Part shown: piece by piece, positions 38,603 through 47,482 of the stretch
How positions within the stretch are numbered: position 1 is the first letter of the stretch
Layout of the letters: each line of letters starts with the position of its first letter
Assembly: GCA_001803205.1 (NCBI GenBank)
Contig: MHBE01000005.1
Coordinates: 1 to 64,000, forward strand
Direction of reading: 5' to 3'
DNA length: 64,000 nucleotides
Source: Lentisphaerae bacterium GWF2_38_69
GTDB taxonomy: Bacteria; Verrucomicrobiota; Lentisphaeria; Victivallales; GWF2-38-69
Made by a program: the position numbers and the translations under genes
The notes under the pieces: generated by a model
The model's input: the letters and a program-made list of their open reading frames with translations, nothing else
Database searches by the model: none
Told to the model about the DNA's origin: nothing

Positions 38603-38645
38603 ATAAAGGTAATATTTTTATATAAGGGTAATAATAAGGGTAATA
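38603..38645 (+). repeat. 12-bp iterons before the Fic gene
   Basis: ATAAGGGTAATA occurs twice in perfect tandem (38622-38633, 38634-38645). A one-mismatch copy, ATAAAGGTAATA, is at 38603-38614, and a weaker one lies near 38590. They sit between the att repeat and the Fic start (38727). Such arrays can bind an integrase arm domain, an excisionase or a repressor. Confidence 0.65.
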
Positions 38646-38726
38646 TCCCGGGTTTTTGACAGAAAGTATGTTGAATTAAAGAATATTATAGCTTTATTTT
38701 GTTTTTTATAAACTTAATCGGAACAA

Positions 38727-39779
38727 ATGGATTATATGAATACATTTAAAAAATTTAATCAGGGTTTAAAAGAAATTCCACTGGCTACTACATGGCTGCT
38801 TAATGATATTGCAGAGATGAAAGGCAGGCAGAAACTTTATACAAATCAGTCTCCACATACACTGAAAGTGCTCAAAGAACATGCCATTATCGAGAGTTCT
38901 GTTTCCTCGAACAGAATTGAGGGGGTTGAAATCGATAATAAACGAATCGGAACAGTTATTTTCGGTAGGCAGCATTTGAAAGATAGAAATGAAGAAGAAA
39001 TCAGAGGTTACAGGGAAGTACTAAATTTAATACATTCTGAGGCAGAGAAACTTAAGTTGTCGACAGACTTAATTTTAAAAATGCACAAAATAATGAGGGG
39101 AGATATTTGGGATGCAGGTCAGATAAAAGATAGAAATTCAGATATTATTGAGACTTTTCCAAATGGAGAACAGAGAGTTCGGTTTAAAACCGTAAGTGTA
39201 GAAAAGACATTAGAATATCTAAATAATTTAATATTTGACTATAACAGCTCAATTCTTGATAGAAAAATACCGGATCTTATAGGGCTGGCTTCATTTAATC
39301 TTGATTTTCTATGTATACATCCTTTCAGGGATGGCAACGGAAGAATATCAAGACTTTTATTATTAGAAGAATTGTACCGATTTGGAATTGAGGCAGGGAG
39401 ATTTGTAAGTTTGGAAAAAATTATTGAAGAAACCAAAGAGCAGTATTATGAAACTTTGGAAATCTCATCAAAGGGTTGGCACGAGTCAAATCATGATCCC
39501 TGGCCATACATAAATTATGTTTTGTTTATTTTGAAAGAACTTTATAAATCCTTTGAAAGCAAATTTATAAATTTAAAGTCGGCAAAAGGAACTAAAACTG
39601 ATTCGGTCATAAAAGCCATTAAATCCTTTAATAAATCTTTTTCAATTAGGGAGTTGGAATTTAAATGTCCCGGCATCAGTCGTGAAATGTTAAGGAAAGT
39701 GCTTAAAGACCTAAAAAAAGATAATATTGTGTCTTGTGAAGGGAGAGGTATTGTGGCAGTTTGGAAAATAATTGAATAA
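38727..39779 (+). CDS. Fic-family protein (putative AMP transferase) with inhibitory motif
   Basis: 350 residues. The Fic catalytic motif HPFRDGNGRISR begins at His198, with all expected residues (HxFxDGNGRxxR). The N-terminal region has S61-N-R-I-E65-G66, which fits the (S/T)xxxE(G/N) inhibitory helix, so the enzyme is of the self-inhibited class II type. A winged-helix-like C-terminus (SIRELEFKCPGISREML) follows, common in stand-alone Fic proteins. It usually transfers AMP to a protein target. Its stop overlaps the integrase-remnant start by one base (TAATG), so the two are translationally coupled. An ATG three codons in is an alternative start. Confidence 0.9.
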   Translation: MDYMNTFKKFNQGLKEIPLATTWLLNDIAEMKGRQKLYTNQSPHTLKVLKEHAIIESSVSSNRIEGVEIDNKRIGTVIFGRQHLKDRNEEEIRGYREVLNLIHSEAEKLKLSTDLILKMHKIMRGDIWDAGQIKDRNSDIIETFPNGEQRVRFKTVSVEKTLEYLNNLIFDYNSSILDRKIPDLIGLASFNLDFLCIHPFRDGNGRISRLLLLEELYRFGIEAGRFVSLEKIIEETKEQYYETLEISSKGWHESNHDPWPYINYVLFILKELYKSFESKFINLKSAKGTKTDSVIKAIKSFNKSFSIRELEFKCPGISREMLRKVLKDLKKDNIVSCEGRGIVAVWKIIE

Positions 39780-40429
39780 TGGCTAAACGGCAATCAAATG
39801 GATCCGGACATTTGCATAGGAGAGGGAAGATTTATTATTATCGTTATATGATAAAAGGCAAGCTTAAAGATGTATCTCTCAAAGTTACTACTGAAGCTGA
39901 AGCAATAGAGAAGATCAAAACTGATTACTTGCCATTTTTGAATGCAAAAACCAAGGAACAGCTCGAATCAGCTCTTAAATGGCAATCTGATGAGTATGCA
40001 CTTCCCAAAATAGCCGAACGCTATAATAGAAATCCTGACGGCATCCGAGTTGATACAATGAAAGTTTTTAAATTTTCAGGGCTAGAAACCTCTGAGGATA
40101 AAGGAAACCTTCAAAGGCAGAAGAATATTTGCAGATATGGATTTCATTCTTTCAGGCATTCTTTTGCCAGCATCATGGCATCAAACGGTTACAACATAAC
40201 TATGCTTGCTCAAGTCCTTGCCGATGATACCAAAACTCTTGAAAAGTATTATATCAATATTGACGACAAAGTTATCAAAAATACCTTTGATGATCTCTTT
40301 TCATCCAGTTTAATGAGCCATTCTAATATTGGAAGTAATGCTCTTATTCAAAATATTAGAAATCAATTACAAAGCATGACAACTAGAGAATTGGAAGATA
40401 TTTTAGAATATATTAAAAATCTAAAATAG
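39779..40429 (+). pseudogene. Internally deleted tyrosine recombinase (phage-type integrase)
   Basis: 216 residues in an intact frame. The first 60 residues look like an arm-binding domain (GSGHLHRRGKIYYYRYMIKG). The C-terminus keeps the last part of the catalytic domain: FHSFRHSFAS with His123-x-x-Arg126, and LEKYY at 157-158 as the Tyr nucleophile region. The core-binding domain and the first catalytic block with the leading Arg and Lys are missing; whole integrases have 350-400 residues. The frame being kept open over the deletion is odd. It can still bind DNA in principle but should not recombine. Confidence 0.8.
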
Positions 40430-40447
40430 ATTTTTGCTACTTTAATA

Positions 40448-41648
40448 TCAAGTGTTAATAGTTTGAGCCTTGTTCATTTCAGAATTAGCTTTTCCCATTG
40501 TCGGATTCTTTAATAATTGTAGCTCTTTGTTGGCAATCTTTTCGATTTCAGTAAAATCAGCTTCTTTCAGATTATTAAATATAATTTCTCCATATTTAAT
40601 TTTTGCTTTTATAGTTAAAGGGTTGGATTCAATTAAATTAAAAAAGGTTATATTATTTTCTCTAGACTGAAGTAACTTATAAATTTTTATATACACATCA
40701 TCATAAGTAGGAAAACTTTGAGAAAGACCTTCAAAATATTTATTAATATCTTCTTTGTAATTAAACATTCCATTATTTAAAACAGTAATAATAAAATCAT
40801 TAGTTGTTTTTATTATGTCAATATCAAAAGAGCATTGTATAGCATTTGGAATAAAGCTTAAAATATCTTTTCTGATTTCATCGTCTATTAAGGCATTGCC
40901 CAAAAAATATTGAAAAAATAATATATAATAATTTTCTTTATAACTTTCTAATTGATTACGGGAGCTTACAGGAACTTTCTTTAATTTTTGATAAGCCGTT
41001 TTTATATTGCTATAAAATTCAGGTTTTAACTCTCTCGATAAAAGAGATTGACAAAGATTCCCAATGTCTTGTGGTACCTTGGTTAATCTGTCGATAATAT
41101 GCTCTGTTTCTTTTTCTCTTAAATCAAGAGAACACCTTATCTAAGTTGCTATTAATCAAGTCATTTAAATCCTTAATGTCATTCTTTATTTTATTACTAG
41201 CTGATAAAAGGTCTTTAGATTCATCTCTCATTAATGCTATCTTTTTAGATATATAATTAATATATATGCCCAAAAATATTGAAAGGATAACGAATATAAG
41301 TCCAACAATTCCTAGCACATAAGAGGCCGTAGCAAACTGGGCAGAAATAGCACTCAATACATTAGCCAAAATATTTTCATCTATCTCGATCCTGTTATTA
41401 ATTTGATTTATCTTATCTGCGATGTCTTTATCAGACAAGATAGTCGAGATTTCTTTATCTTTAGCAATATTTTTTGTTATCAGATCTTCTTTATTTGGTA
41501 AGTTTTTGATAGCTAGAACATTTGTTTTATTAACTATTACCGAAGTATCAGTATCAGAACTCTCATTTGCATTTAATTGGATAAAAAAAATAAATATAAT
41601 ATAGAAAAATACTGTTACTAACAAATTATGCTTACAGAGTATATTCAT
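40448..41648 (-). pseudogene. Island membrane protein split by a frameshift, unknown function
   Basis: The upstream piece (41648-41124, 174 residues) has a signal or anchor segment (LLVTVFFYIIFIFFIQLN) and a second membrane helix at about 105-130. Its stop is at 41124. The +1 frame is open from 41140 to 40448 without a stop and continues the same helical, charged character (LREKETEHIIDRLTKVPQDI). That second frame has no ATG, GTG or TTG until the TTG at 40903, which would start in mid-domain. One protein of about 400 residues cut by a +1 shift between 41124 and 41140 explains this best. Two separate genes remain possible. No family recognised. Confidence 0.6.
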
Positions 41649-41792
41649 GCTAATTTTATGTTCCTTTTATTTATTAGAAATATTTGCTATCCTTATAATA
41701 TGGAAGATATCCCGCATTTAAGTCATTGCTTTCTTTTATTAAAGCACTGACATAAATAATAGCTATTATCTTGTAATTTATTTTCATTAAAG

Positions 41793-41900
41793 CTAATAAA
41801 CTAAGACTCCTTCTAATTCAGGAAACAGAATTCTGAGGAGTTTATTTTTCCATTCAGCCCAGACTTTTGAATATCTCTTTGAAAAACCTTTGCAGGATGT
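41793..41900 (-). pseudogene. Possible transposase relic
   Basis: A stop-to-stop frame of 35 codons without a start, reading FSKRYSKVWAEWKNKLLRIL then FPELEGVL. The EWKNKLL...FPEL spacing is reminiscent of the N-terminal part of IS110-family transposases (xKNRLxxLLxxxFPE). The rest of the gap 41649-41923 shows no gene. Confidence 0.2.
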
Positions 41901-41923
41901 TCAAAGTTTCTATCAACGCCTTT

Positions 41924-43162
41924 TTACTCTTTCATAAGCTCAAGAGCTGAGATATTAGAATAAATTTCATTTGTCGTATTTCTTGTGATTCCAATGTCTT
42001 TAGCCAATCTGGTAAACTGCTTGACAGCCTCACAAGTTTCAGAAATTATTTCCTTCGCTTTTTCAACCTTTAAATCAATCAGAGAGGCAAGCTTTAATAT
42101 TTCTTTCGATGAAGGATTCCTGCCATTTCCTGAGACAGAAGTAGTATGCTCTCCACCAGGGCCAAGGGAAAATGTTAAATCATAGGAAGGAGCAAGAGAC
42201 CAAGTTCCGGCACTATTCATTATAAAAGCAAAATTCTTGCTATGATCATCCCTATTATGCGCGGCAATATTAAATACCATCATTCTAAAAGCTGTTATTG
42301 CATCTTCATAATTTTTCGTAAGATTTAAAGTAACTCTCAATAGAGTTTCATAATCTATTGAAGGCATCCTAAAATCTGCATGTATCATATTCCCAAGGGT
42401 CAAGACATGCTTTCTTGTATTACCTATTTTCCGATCAAATCTTTTGATTCCAAAATAACTATTTCCATGCTTGTCAGAAAACAATCTGACTTCAGGAATA
42501 TTCAAATGCGCAAGTTTTGCCATCTGAGCATAGACATATTCCAGTTTTGCGGCATCTGTAAAGTCATTAGGATTACGGAATTTAATAAGCCAGTGTTCAT
42601 ACCCATCTGGAAGTTCTGATTCTCCTGAAATAAGTTCAGTTCCGTTAAAGCCTACAAGTATTTTAGGTCTTGCTCCACCCGGAGAGCCGCCAGCTTTTGC
42701 CATTACCGGGAGTATTTCATCTGTTTTTCCTTGAAGAACTTCAATAGAATTTTCTGACAATTTATGTAAATCCAAAAGATTATCCTGAACAATATCTATT
42801 TCTGAAGCAGGTTCATAGGTTAGGGCTCCCATGCCTCTTTCGCCTATATATGCTAATCTATCTATGATCGTTATGTCTTTAAGTGCTTTATTGTGCTTCC
42901 TGAAAAATCTATCCATAAGTAGCATACCCCATCCGTCAGGGAGAGAGTCATTAAAAACCCCGAAAGACTCACGAGGATATGAATCTTTATTTTCTTGAAT
43001 CCCGGAAGTAAAATTCAGTTTAAACGGAGAAATATTAAAACCAGTTTTTAAATAACTTGAATCATACTCAAAATAAACTTTTCCTGCTTTCGTTTCAGCC
43101 AATGTCCCTACATGGATAGCTTTCAGAGGATTCTCTTTTAGATAGACATTAAGTTTTCTCAT
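41924..43162 (-). CDS. hipA: HipA-family Ser/Thr kinase toxin
   Basis: Type II toxin kinase, 412 residues. The N-terminal HipA domain (VYLKENPLKAIHVGTLAETKAG) is followed by the catalytic domain. The latter has the Gly-rich loop AGGSPGGARPK, KFRNPNDFTDAAKLEYVYAQ, the catalytic loop HNRDDHSKNFAF and APSYDLTFS (metal-binding Asp). All kinase motifs are intact. In E. coli HipA phosphorylates glutamyl-tRNA synthetase; the target here is unknown. It overlaps the upstream antitoxin gene by four bases. Confidence 0.93.
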   Translation of the reverse strand: MRKLNVYLKENPLKAIHVGTLAETKAGKVYFEYDSSYLKTGFNISPFKLNFTSGIQENKDSYPRESFGVFNDSLPDGWGMLLMDRFFRKHNKALKDITIIDRLAYIGERGMGALTYEPASEIDIVQDNLLDLHKLSENSIEVLQGKTDEILPVMAKAGGSPGGARPKILVGFNGTELISGESELPDGYEHWLIKFRNPNDFTDAAKLEYVYAQMAKLAHLNIPEVRLFSDKHGNSYFGIKRFDRKIGNTRKHVLTLGNMIHADFRMPSIDYETLLRVTLNLTKNYEDAITAFRMMVFNIAAHNRDDHSKNFAFIMNSAGTWSLAPSYDLTFSLGPGGEHTTSVSGNGRNPSSKEILKLASLIDLKVEKAKEIISETCEAVKQFTRLAKDIGITRNTTNEIYSNISALELMKE

Positions 43163-43467
43163 ATTCTTCCTCTTTTTCGCTTGTAGTTATCTTCTTTTTG
43201 CTCAAGCTCCGAAATGGTCAGAGTAGTAACAGAAGGAAACAAGTTGAGAAAACCGTCCAGACAGCCTAGAGCATTGGCTATTTTTAACAGACTTGAAAGC
43301 GATATATCGCCCGATTCCTCAAACCTTTTTAGAGTTGGAGCCGGAACCCCTGATTTTGTAGCTAGAGTAGTTCGCTTATAACCAAGCTGCAATCGTAGTG
43401 ATTTTGCTCTCTCTCCAATCTTCTTCTTTACTTCAACTGGCAAATAGATATTTATATTATCGCTCAT
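43159..43467 (-). CDS. hipB: HipB-like XRE-family antitoxin
   Basis: 102-residue helix-turn-helix protein: SLRLQLGYKRTTLATKSGVP then APTLKRFEESGDISLSSLL is a standard XRE motif. A basic C-terminal tail (KRKRGRI) follows. Its stop overlaps the hipA start (43159-43162), the usual antitoxin-first order. The N-terminal DNINIYLPVEVKKKIGERA is unusual for HipB and may add a short helix. It probably represses its own operon; no palindromic operator was located with confidence. Confidence 0.88.
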   Translation of the reverse strand: MSDNINIYLPVEVKKKIGERAKSLRLQLGYKRTTLATKSGVPAPTLKRFEESGDISLSSLLKIANALGCLDGFLNLFPSVTTLTISELEQKEDNYKRKRGRI

Positions 43468-43627
43468 ATATTATCTTTTATTATTCATTATAAAGTATAG
43501 TAGATATTATATTATCCATTATAGAAATAAATAGTGTTAAAGAAGTTTTCTATTAAAGATTTTTATATCCCTTACTCTCTATTCATTTAGAGAATAAATA
43601 TTAGGCTAATTCAGGGTGGATAAAAAA

Positions 43628-43704
43628 TGGTGGAGCATACCGGGGTCGAACCGGTGACCTTTTGACTGCCAGTCAAACGCTCTAGCCAACTGAGCTAATG
43701 CCCC
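43628..43704 (-). tRNA. tRNA-Ala (GGC), island integration site
   Basis: Minus-strand cloverleaf GGGGCAT...ATGCTCC with the G3:U70 pair diagnostic for alanine. The anticodon loop CTGGCAG gives GGC. CCA is encoded at 43628-43630. The 3' half is repeated at 38299-38351. Confidence 0.96.
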
Positions 43705-43762
43705 ATTTTGCAGCAAAGTCCTAAAACTTAATTTCTAAATTCTAAAATGCAAGGAAGTGGAA

Positions 43763-45019
43763 TTATTGAGTTTTGAAAACTTCAGATAATGGCGTCTCTT
43801 TTCCTGTCTCAGTATCAATCAGGACTGTATTTGCATATGCCAGATCCACCAATTCCTGAATGTTCATTTTTGATTCACCTGCAAGTATCATGCCTCTTGA
43901 AGCTGAAGTTGATGGATTGGAAGGAGAGAAAACAGTACAGCTATCAGGAACTTGTTCAGCAGAGATATTATGAGTTCCGATTTTTCTTGCTATTTCCATA
44001 GTATCATGTTTGTCCATTGCTACAAGCGGCCGCAGGACTAGCATTTCTATGGCTGATTCAATGTTAGAGAGATTAACTATAGTCTGGCTTGCTACCTGTC
44101 CTACAGATTCACCGGTTACCAAAGCTTTGTTCCCATTTTCAAGAGCAATTCTCTGGGCAAGTTTGAACATAATTCTGCGATAGTGGATTGTCCGGAAAGT
44201 TTCATAAACTTTTGTACATATTTCCTTTTGCACTTCAAGGAAATTGCACAGGAAAAGCTGTCTTTTGCCTTGGAATTTATTTAATTCTTTAGCAATTCTT
44301 TTAATTTTGTCAGTTGTTTCAGGAGGTGTAAAAGGGGCACTATGAAACGAAAGAAAATCAACATATACTCCTCTTCTCATCATCATATATGAAGCAACAG
44401 GAGAGTCAAAACCTCCGGAAAGCAAAGCAAGCACTGGAGGATTGCTTCCTGAAGGTAGTCCTTTCTGTCCTGGTTCTATAGAAAAATATATGAAGGTGTG
44501 TTCCTTGTGGATTTCAGAGAAGAGAGAGATGTCAGCATTCGTCAGATTAACTTTAAGGAAAGGGTGTTGTTGTATTACTGCAGATGCAAGTTCATTTTCC
44601 AGGCTTTTTTTGGATTCAAAAGATGTTTTATCTGTTCTCTTTACTCTTACACGGAAAGTAATAGTTGTTTTATTTTTTTGCAGTTCATTAATGAGGCATT
44701 TTACGGCAGGAAATGTTATTGCAAGAATTGAATCTATTTTTGATTCTGTTCTTATCGCAAAAGAATATGAATCCAGTCCAAAAACATAGCCGAGTGATTT
44801 TTTAACAAGTGCCAAATTATCAGTGCTGAATGGTGAATAATCCTGATGATGGATTAATATTCTACCTCGGATTTTAGATGCCATGAGGTTTGAATTAGCC
44901 AGAAGTTTACTTATTCTGCCAATAAGGAATTGTTCGAACTTCCATCTATTTTTACCTTTTAGTGCTATTTCGTTATATCGACAGATGACAGTATTATAGG
45001 AAATTTCTTGTTGATTCAT
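43763..45019 (-). CDS. thiI: tRNA 4-thiouridine synthase ThiI
   Basis: Adenylates U8 of tRNA and inserts sulfur to make 4-thiouridine. 418 residues. An N-terminal ferredoxin-like domain (RYNEIALKGKNRWKFEQFL) is followed by a THUMP domain (about 70-170). The PP-loop pyrophosphatase domain has LALLSGGFDSPVASYMMMRRG. PDSCTVFSPSNPSTSA near residue 350 holds the conserved Cys of the PP-loop domain. There is no rhodanese domain, as in many bacteria whose ThiI takes sulfur directly from a cysteine desulfurase. Confidence 0.95.
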   Translation of the reverse strand: MNQQEISYNTVICRYNEIALKGKNRWKFEQFLIGRISKLLANSNLMASKIRGRILIHHQDYSPFSTDNLALVKKSLGYVFGLDSYSFAIRTESKIDSILAITFPAVKCLINELQKNKTTITFRVRVKRTDKTSFESKKSLENELASAVIQQHPFLKVNLTNADISLFSEIHKEHTFIYFSIEPGQKGLPSGSNPPVLALLSGGFDSPVASYMMMRRGVYVDFLSFHSAPFTPPETTDKIKRIAKELNKFQGKRQLFLCNFLEVQKEICTKVYETFRTIHYRRIMFKLAQRIALENGNKALVTGESVGQVASQTIVNLSNIESAIEMLVLRPLVAMDKHDTMEIARKIGTHNISAEQVPDSCTVFSPSNPSTSASRGMILAGESKMNIQELVDLAYANTVLIDTETGKETPLSEVFKTQ

Positions 45020-45233
45020 TTTCAGTTGATAAGGTTTGTTGCTTTTGAGTTAAGAATAATAGACAGACTAAGTTCGTCATATTCATTAAAGTTAACAAAA
45101 AAAGACGAAATTTTTAAATATTGTTGTTTCATAATTGTTGACAAATATTGTCGCTTCCATAAAATGAACTGGAGAACGGACATATATTTTCATCAAAATT
45201 TAATAAACAATCAATTATTGAAGGAGAGCTATT

Positions 45234-46631
45234 GTGAAATTTCTAAAGTACTCAGCTTATACAGTTGGGGCAATATTGTTTGCGGTTGCAGCAGGTTGTG
45301 TATCTTATAAGCCACCACCGGATATTATTCATGCAAGCAACTACACAGGAGAAAGCATACAGCAGCATAGGACGCTGCCTCCGGATTATGATATTCTTAC
45401 AGTTGAAGATTCTGTAAATATAGCTCTTGCCAATAATCCTTCGTACAAACAAGTTAGACTGGCCGTGATTCAGGCATACGCCACATACTATGGGGGAATT
45501 TTAAATAATTTCACTCCAGGAGTGGGATATAGTTGGGACTATGCCAACAATGGATGGGGCGGCCATGCTAATGGGTTTACTAATGGCTTAAGTGCGAACT
45601 ACACAGTATTTAATGGATTACAAAATGTGATGGGAACTCTTGCTAACCTGGCAAGCGCAAAAAGCTCAGAAGAGCAGGAAAGGAACTCACGTCGTCTATT
45701 AGTATTTCAGGTTAAGTCTCAGTATTACCAGGTTCTTCTTGATAAAGCTAATGTACAGATACAGCTAGCTAATGAAGCATTTCAGGAACAGATGGTTCAG
45801 GATACACAGCTACAGTTCGATGCCGGCGCTAAATCTCTCGCCGACTTGCTTAACTTCAAAGTGCAAAGAAATAATGCTCAAAAAGCAGTAATACAATATA
45901 CGGCTCAGTATTATGTCGACAGATTTGTACTTGCTACATATATGGGCTTAACAACAGCTGATATTCCAGCTAATACTAATTTCCCTACACTGGATGTGCT
46001 TGACGATAAAGGCTATGCGCTCCCAGTTGAATTTTATCTTGATATGGCAATTAACCAGCGTCCTGACCTCCAGTCTAGCAAAGAATTGCTGAAAGCCGCA
46101 AAGTATAATCTATACAGCGCATGGGGCACATTCTCTCCCACTATGAGCATTGGAGGAGGGTGGGGAGCTACTGACGCAGGAAATTTCTTCCCTGCTACAG
46201 TCAATCGCACATCTTGGAATTACGGTGCCAGCGTGAACTGGACGCTATGGGACGGGGGCGGACTAGGTGGAGCTGCAGGTTACGCTACAGGCAACAGAAT
46301 AACTTATGTACAATACAATCAGGCTGCCTATGATGTAGCTCAGGAAGCTCTTACAGCAACATGGATAGCTGTGGCTCAAAGCGTAAGAACTGCTTATGTA
46401 AATCTTGGTTCTAACATAGCTCAGAGAAAAATTGACGGCGCTACACTTTCAATGTCGAAAGAATCCAGAGACCTCTATGTTGACCAGTACAATGCAGGAA
46501 GCATAGATATTGCCACGCTTAACCAAGCACAATTATATCTTGTACAGGCTGAACTAGCTTATGTTACAGATGTAATAAATGTAGCTACTCAGAGAGCTGC
46601 ACTTGATGCCGCAACAGGGGTAAAAGAATAA
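45234..46631 (+). CDS. TolC-family outer-membrane efflux lipoprotein
   Basis: 465 residues, GTG start with a strong aaggagag box. The signal peptide ends in the lipobox VAAGC (Cys22), so the mature protein is lipid-anchored as in NodT/OprM-type outer-membrane factors. Two TolC repeats are visible, about 55-260 and 265-460, with long helices (NSRRLLVFQVKSQYYQVLLD, and the repeat VAQSVRTAYVNLGS). Conserved DLLNFKVQRNNA and YNAGSIDIATLNQAQLYLV fit the family. No inner-membrane pump or periplasmic adaptor lies beside it, so its partner is encoded elsewhere. Confidence 0.92.
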   Translation: MKFLKYSAYTVGAILFAVAAGCVSYKPPPDIIHASNYTGESIQQHRTLPPDYDILTVEDSVNIALANNPSYKQVRLAVIQAYATYYGGILNNFTPGVGYSWDYANNGWGGHANGFTNGLSANYTVFNGLQNVMGTLANLASAKSSEEQERNSRRLLVFQVKSQYYQVLLDKANVQIQLANEAFQEQMVQDTQLQFDAGAKSLADLLNFKVQRNNAQKAVIQYTAQYYVDRFVLATYMGLTTADIPANTNFPTLDVLDDKGYALPVEFYLDMAINQRPDLQSSKELLKAAKYNLYSAWGTFSPTMSIGGGWGATDAGNFFPATVNRTSWNYGASVNWTLWDGGGLGGAAGYATGNRITYVQYNQAAYDVAQEALTATWIAVAQSVRTAYVNLGSNIAQRKIDGATLSMSKESRDLYVDQYNAGSIDIATLNQAQLYLVQAELAYVTDVINVATQRAALDAATGVKE

Positions 46632-46652
46632 GTTTTTATCTGAAATTAAATG

Positions 46653-46683
46653 AAAAGGTTCGGGATTCCGAACCTTTTTTTTT
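46653..46683 (+). terminator. Terminator after the TolC-like gene
   Basis: 11-bp stem AAAAGGTTCGG (46653-46663) and CCGAACCTTTT (46668-46678), four-base loop, followed by a T run to 46683. It begins 21 bases after the stop. Confidence 0.9.
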
Positions 46684-46712
46684 GGAAAGAATTTTCTTAG
46701 GGTGAATCAAGA

Positions 46713-47405
46713 ATGAGATGTTTTTATAGTGAGAGCTTGTCTGAAAGTAAGATAGAATTAAGTCCTTCAGAAAAAAGGCACATTTTTTCAGTTAATAGAT
46801 TCAGATTCAATGAAGAGATATTGTTTATTGATGGGAGAGGAAGAATAGCAAAAGCAAGAATAATGAAAGGAGATTGTTTTGAGATTTTAAATATAGATAA
46901 ATATCCCGAACCTGAGATAAAATTGCATTTATATGTAGCACAGCCAAGGCGACAGCAGATGGATCAGATAATAGAGCAGAGCGCGGAAATAGGAATTTGG
47001 AGTATTACACCTATTATTTCAGAAAGATCTGTATCTATACCCGGTAAGAGCTCTGAAAATGAAAGATGGAAAATAAAACTTGTTGAATCGTGTAAACAGT
47101 CACATAATCCTTATCTTCCAATTATAAAAGAGTCTCTCAAAATTAATGAGGCTGTAAATCAGGTATTTGAACTTGGTTATAATTCATATTTCGGGGCTGT
47201 TGATGGATTATCGCAACACAGAAGCAAGAAAATTTTTAAGGATATTGCATGGTTTGTAGGTCCGGAAGGTGGGTTTTCTCAAAAGGAAATTGAATATATG
47301 ATATCGAAGGAAGTTAAGCCTATAAAGTTCGGGTCATATGTTATGAGAGTAGAAACAGCCGCTATTACGGGAGCATCGTTTTTATTGAATAGCGAAGGAT
47401 ATTAA
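46713..47405 (+). CDS. rsmE: 16S rRNA m3U1498 methyltransferase RsmE
   Basis: SPOUT-class enzyme that N3-methylates U1498 of 16S rRNA. 230 residues, close to normal. It has the N-terminal PUA-like part (HIFSVNRFRFNEEILFIDGRG). Family motifs follow: QMDQIIEQSAEIGIWSITPI, the ERSV segment, CKQSHNPYLP, FVGPEGGFSQKEIE (knot motif) and VMRVETAAITGASF. It follows the terminator at 46653 and starts a new unit. Confidence 0.94.
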   Translation: MRCFYSESLSESKIELSPSEKRHIFSVNRFRFNEEILFIDGRGRIAKARIMKGDCFEILNIDKYPEPEIKLHLYVAQPRRQQMDQIIEQSAEIGIWSITPIISERSVSIPGKSSENERWKIKLVESCKQSHNPYLPIIKESLKINEAVNQVFELGYNSYFGAVDGLSQHRSKKIFKDIAWFVGPEGGFSQKEIEYMISKEVKPIKFGSYVMRVETAAITGASFLLNSEGY

Positions 47406-47482
47406 GATTTTGCGGTTATACTTGTTTGAATTGATATATTAAGCTATAGTTGTATAAAAGCAATTTTTTATATTGTCAGGGA

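Larger units (their letters stand above)
38299..43671. mobile_element. Integrated island at tRNA-Ala, bounded by direct repeats
   Basis: About 5.4 kb between an imperfect copy of the 3' half of tRNA-Ala (38299-38351) and the intact tRNA-Ala gene (43628-43704). The two copies are direct repeats of 53 and 54 bases with three mismatches and one A-run indel. The intact gene lies where an element would rebuild it, and the displaced 3' end is at the far side. The contents are accessory: Fic, a tyrosine recombinase remnant, a frameshifted membrane protein, and HipB/HipA. The internally deleted integrase suggests that the island is fixed. Confidence 0.82.

Noticed and set aside
38603-38645. CRISPR-like array
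   Set aside because: Units are 12 bp, two directly abut without spacers, and no cas genes are near.
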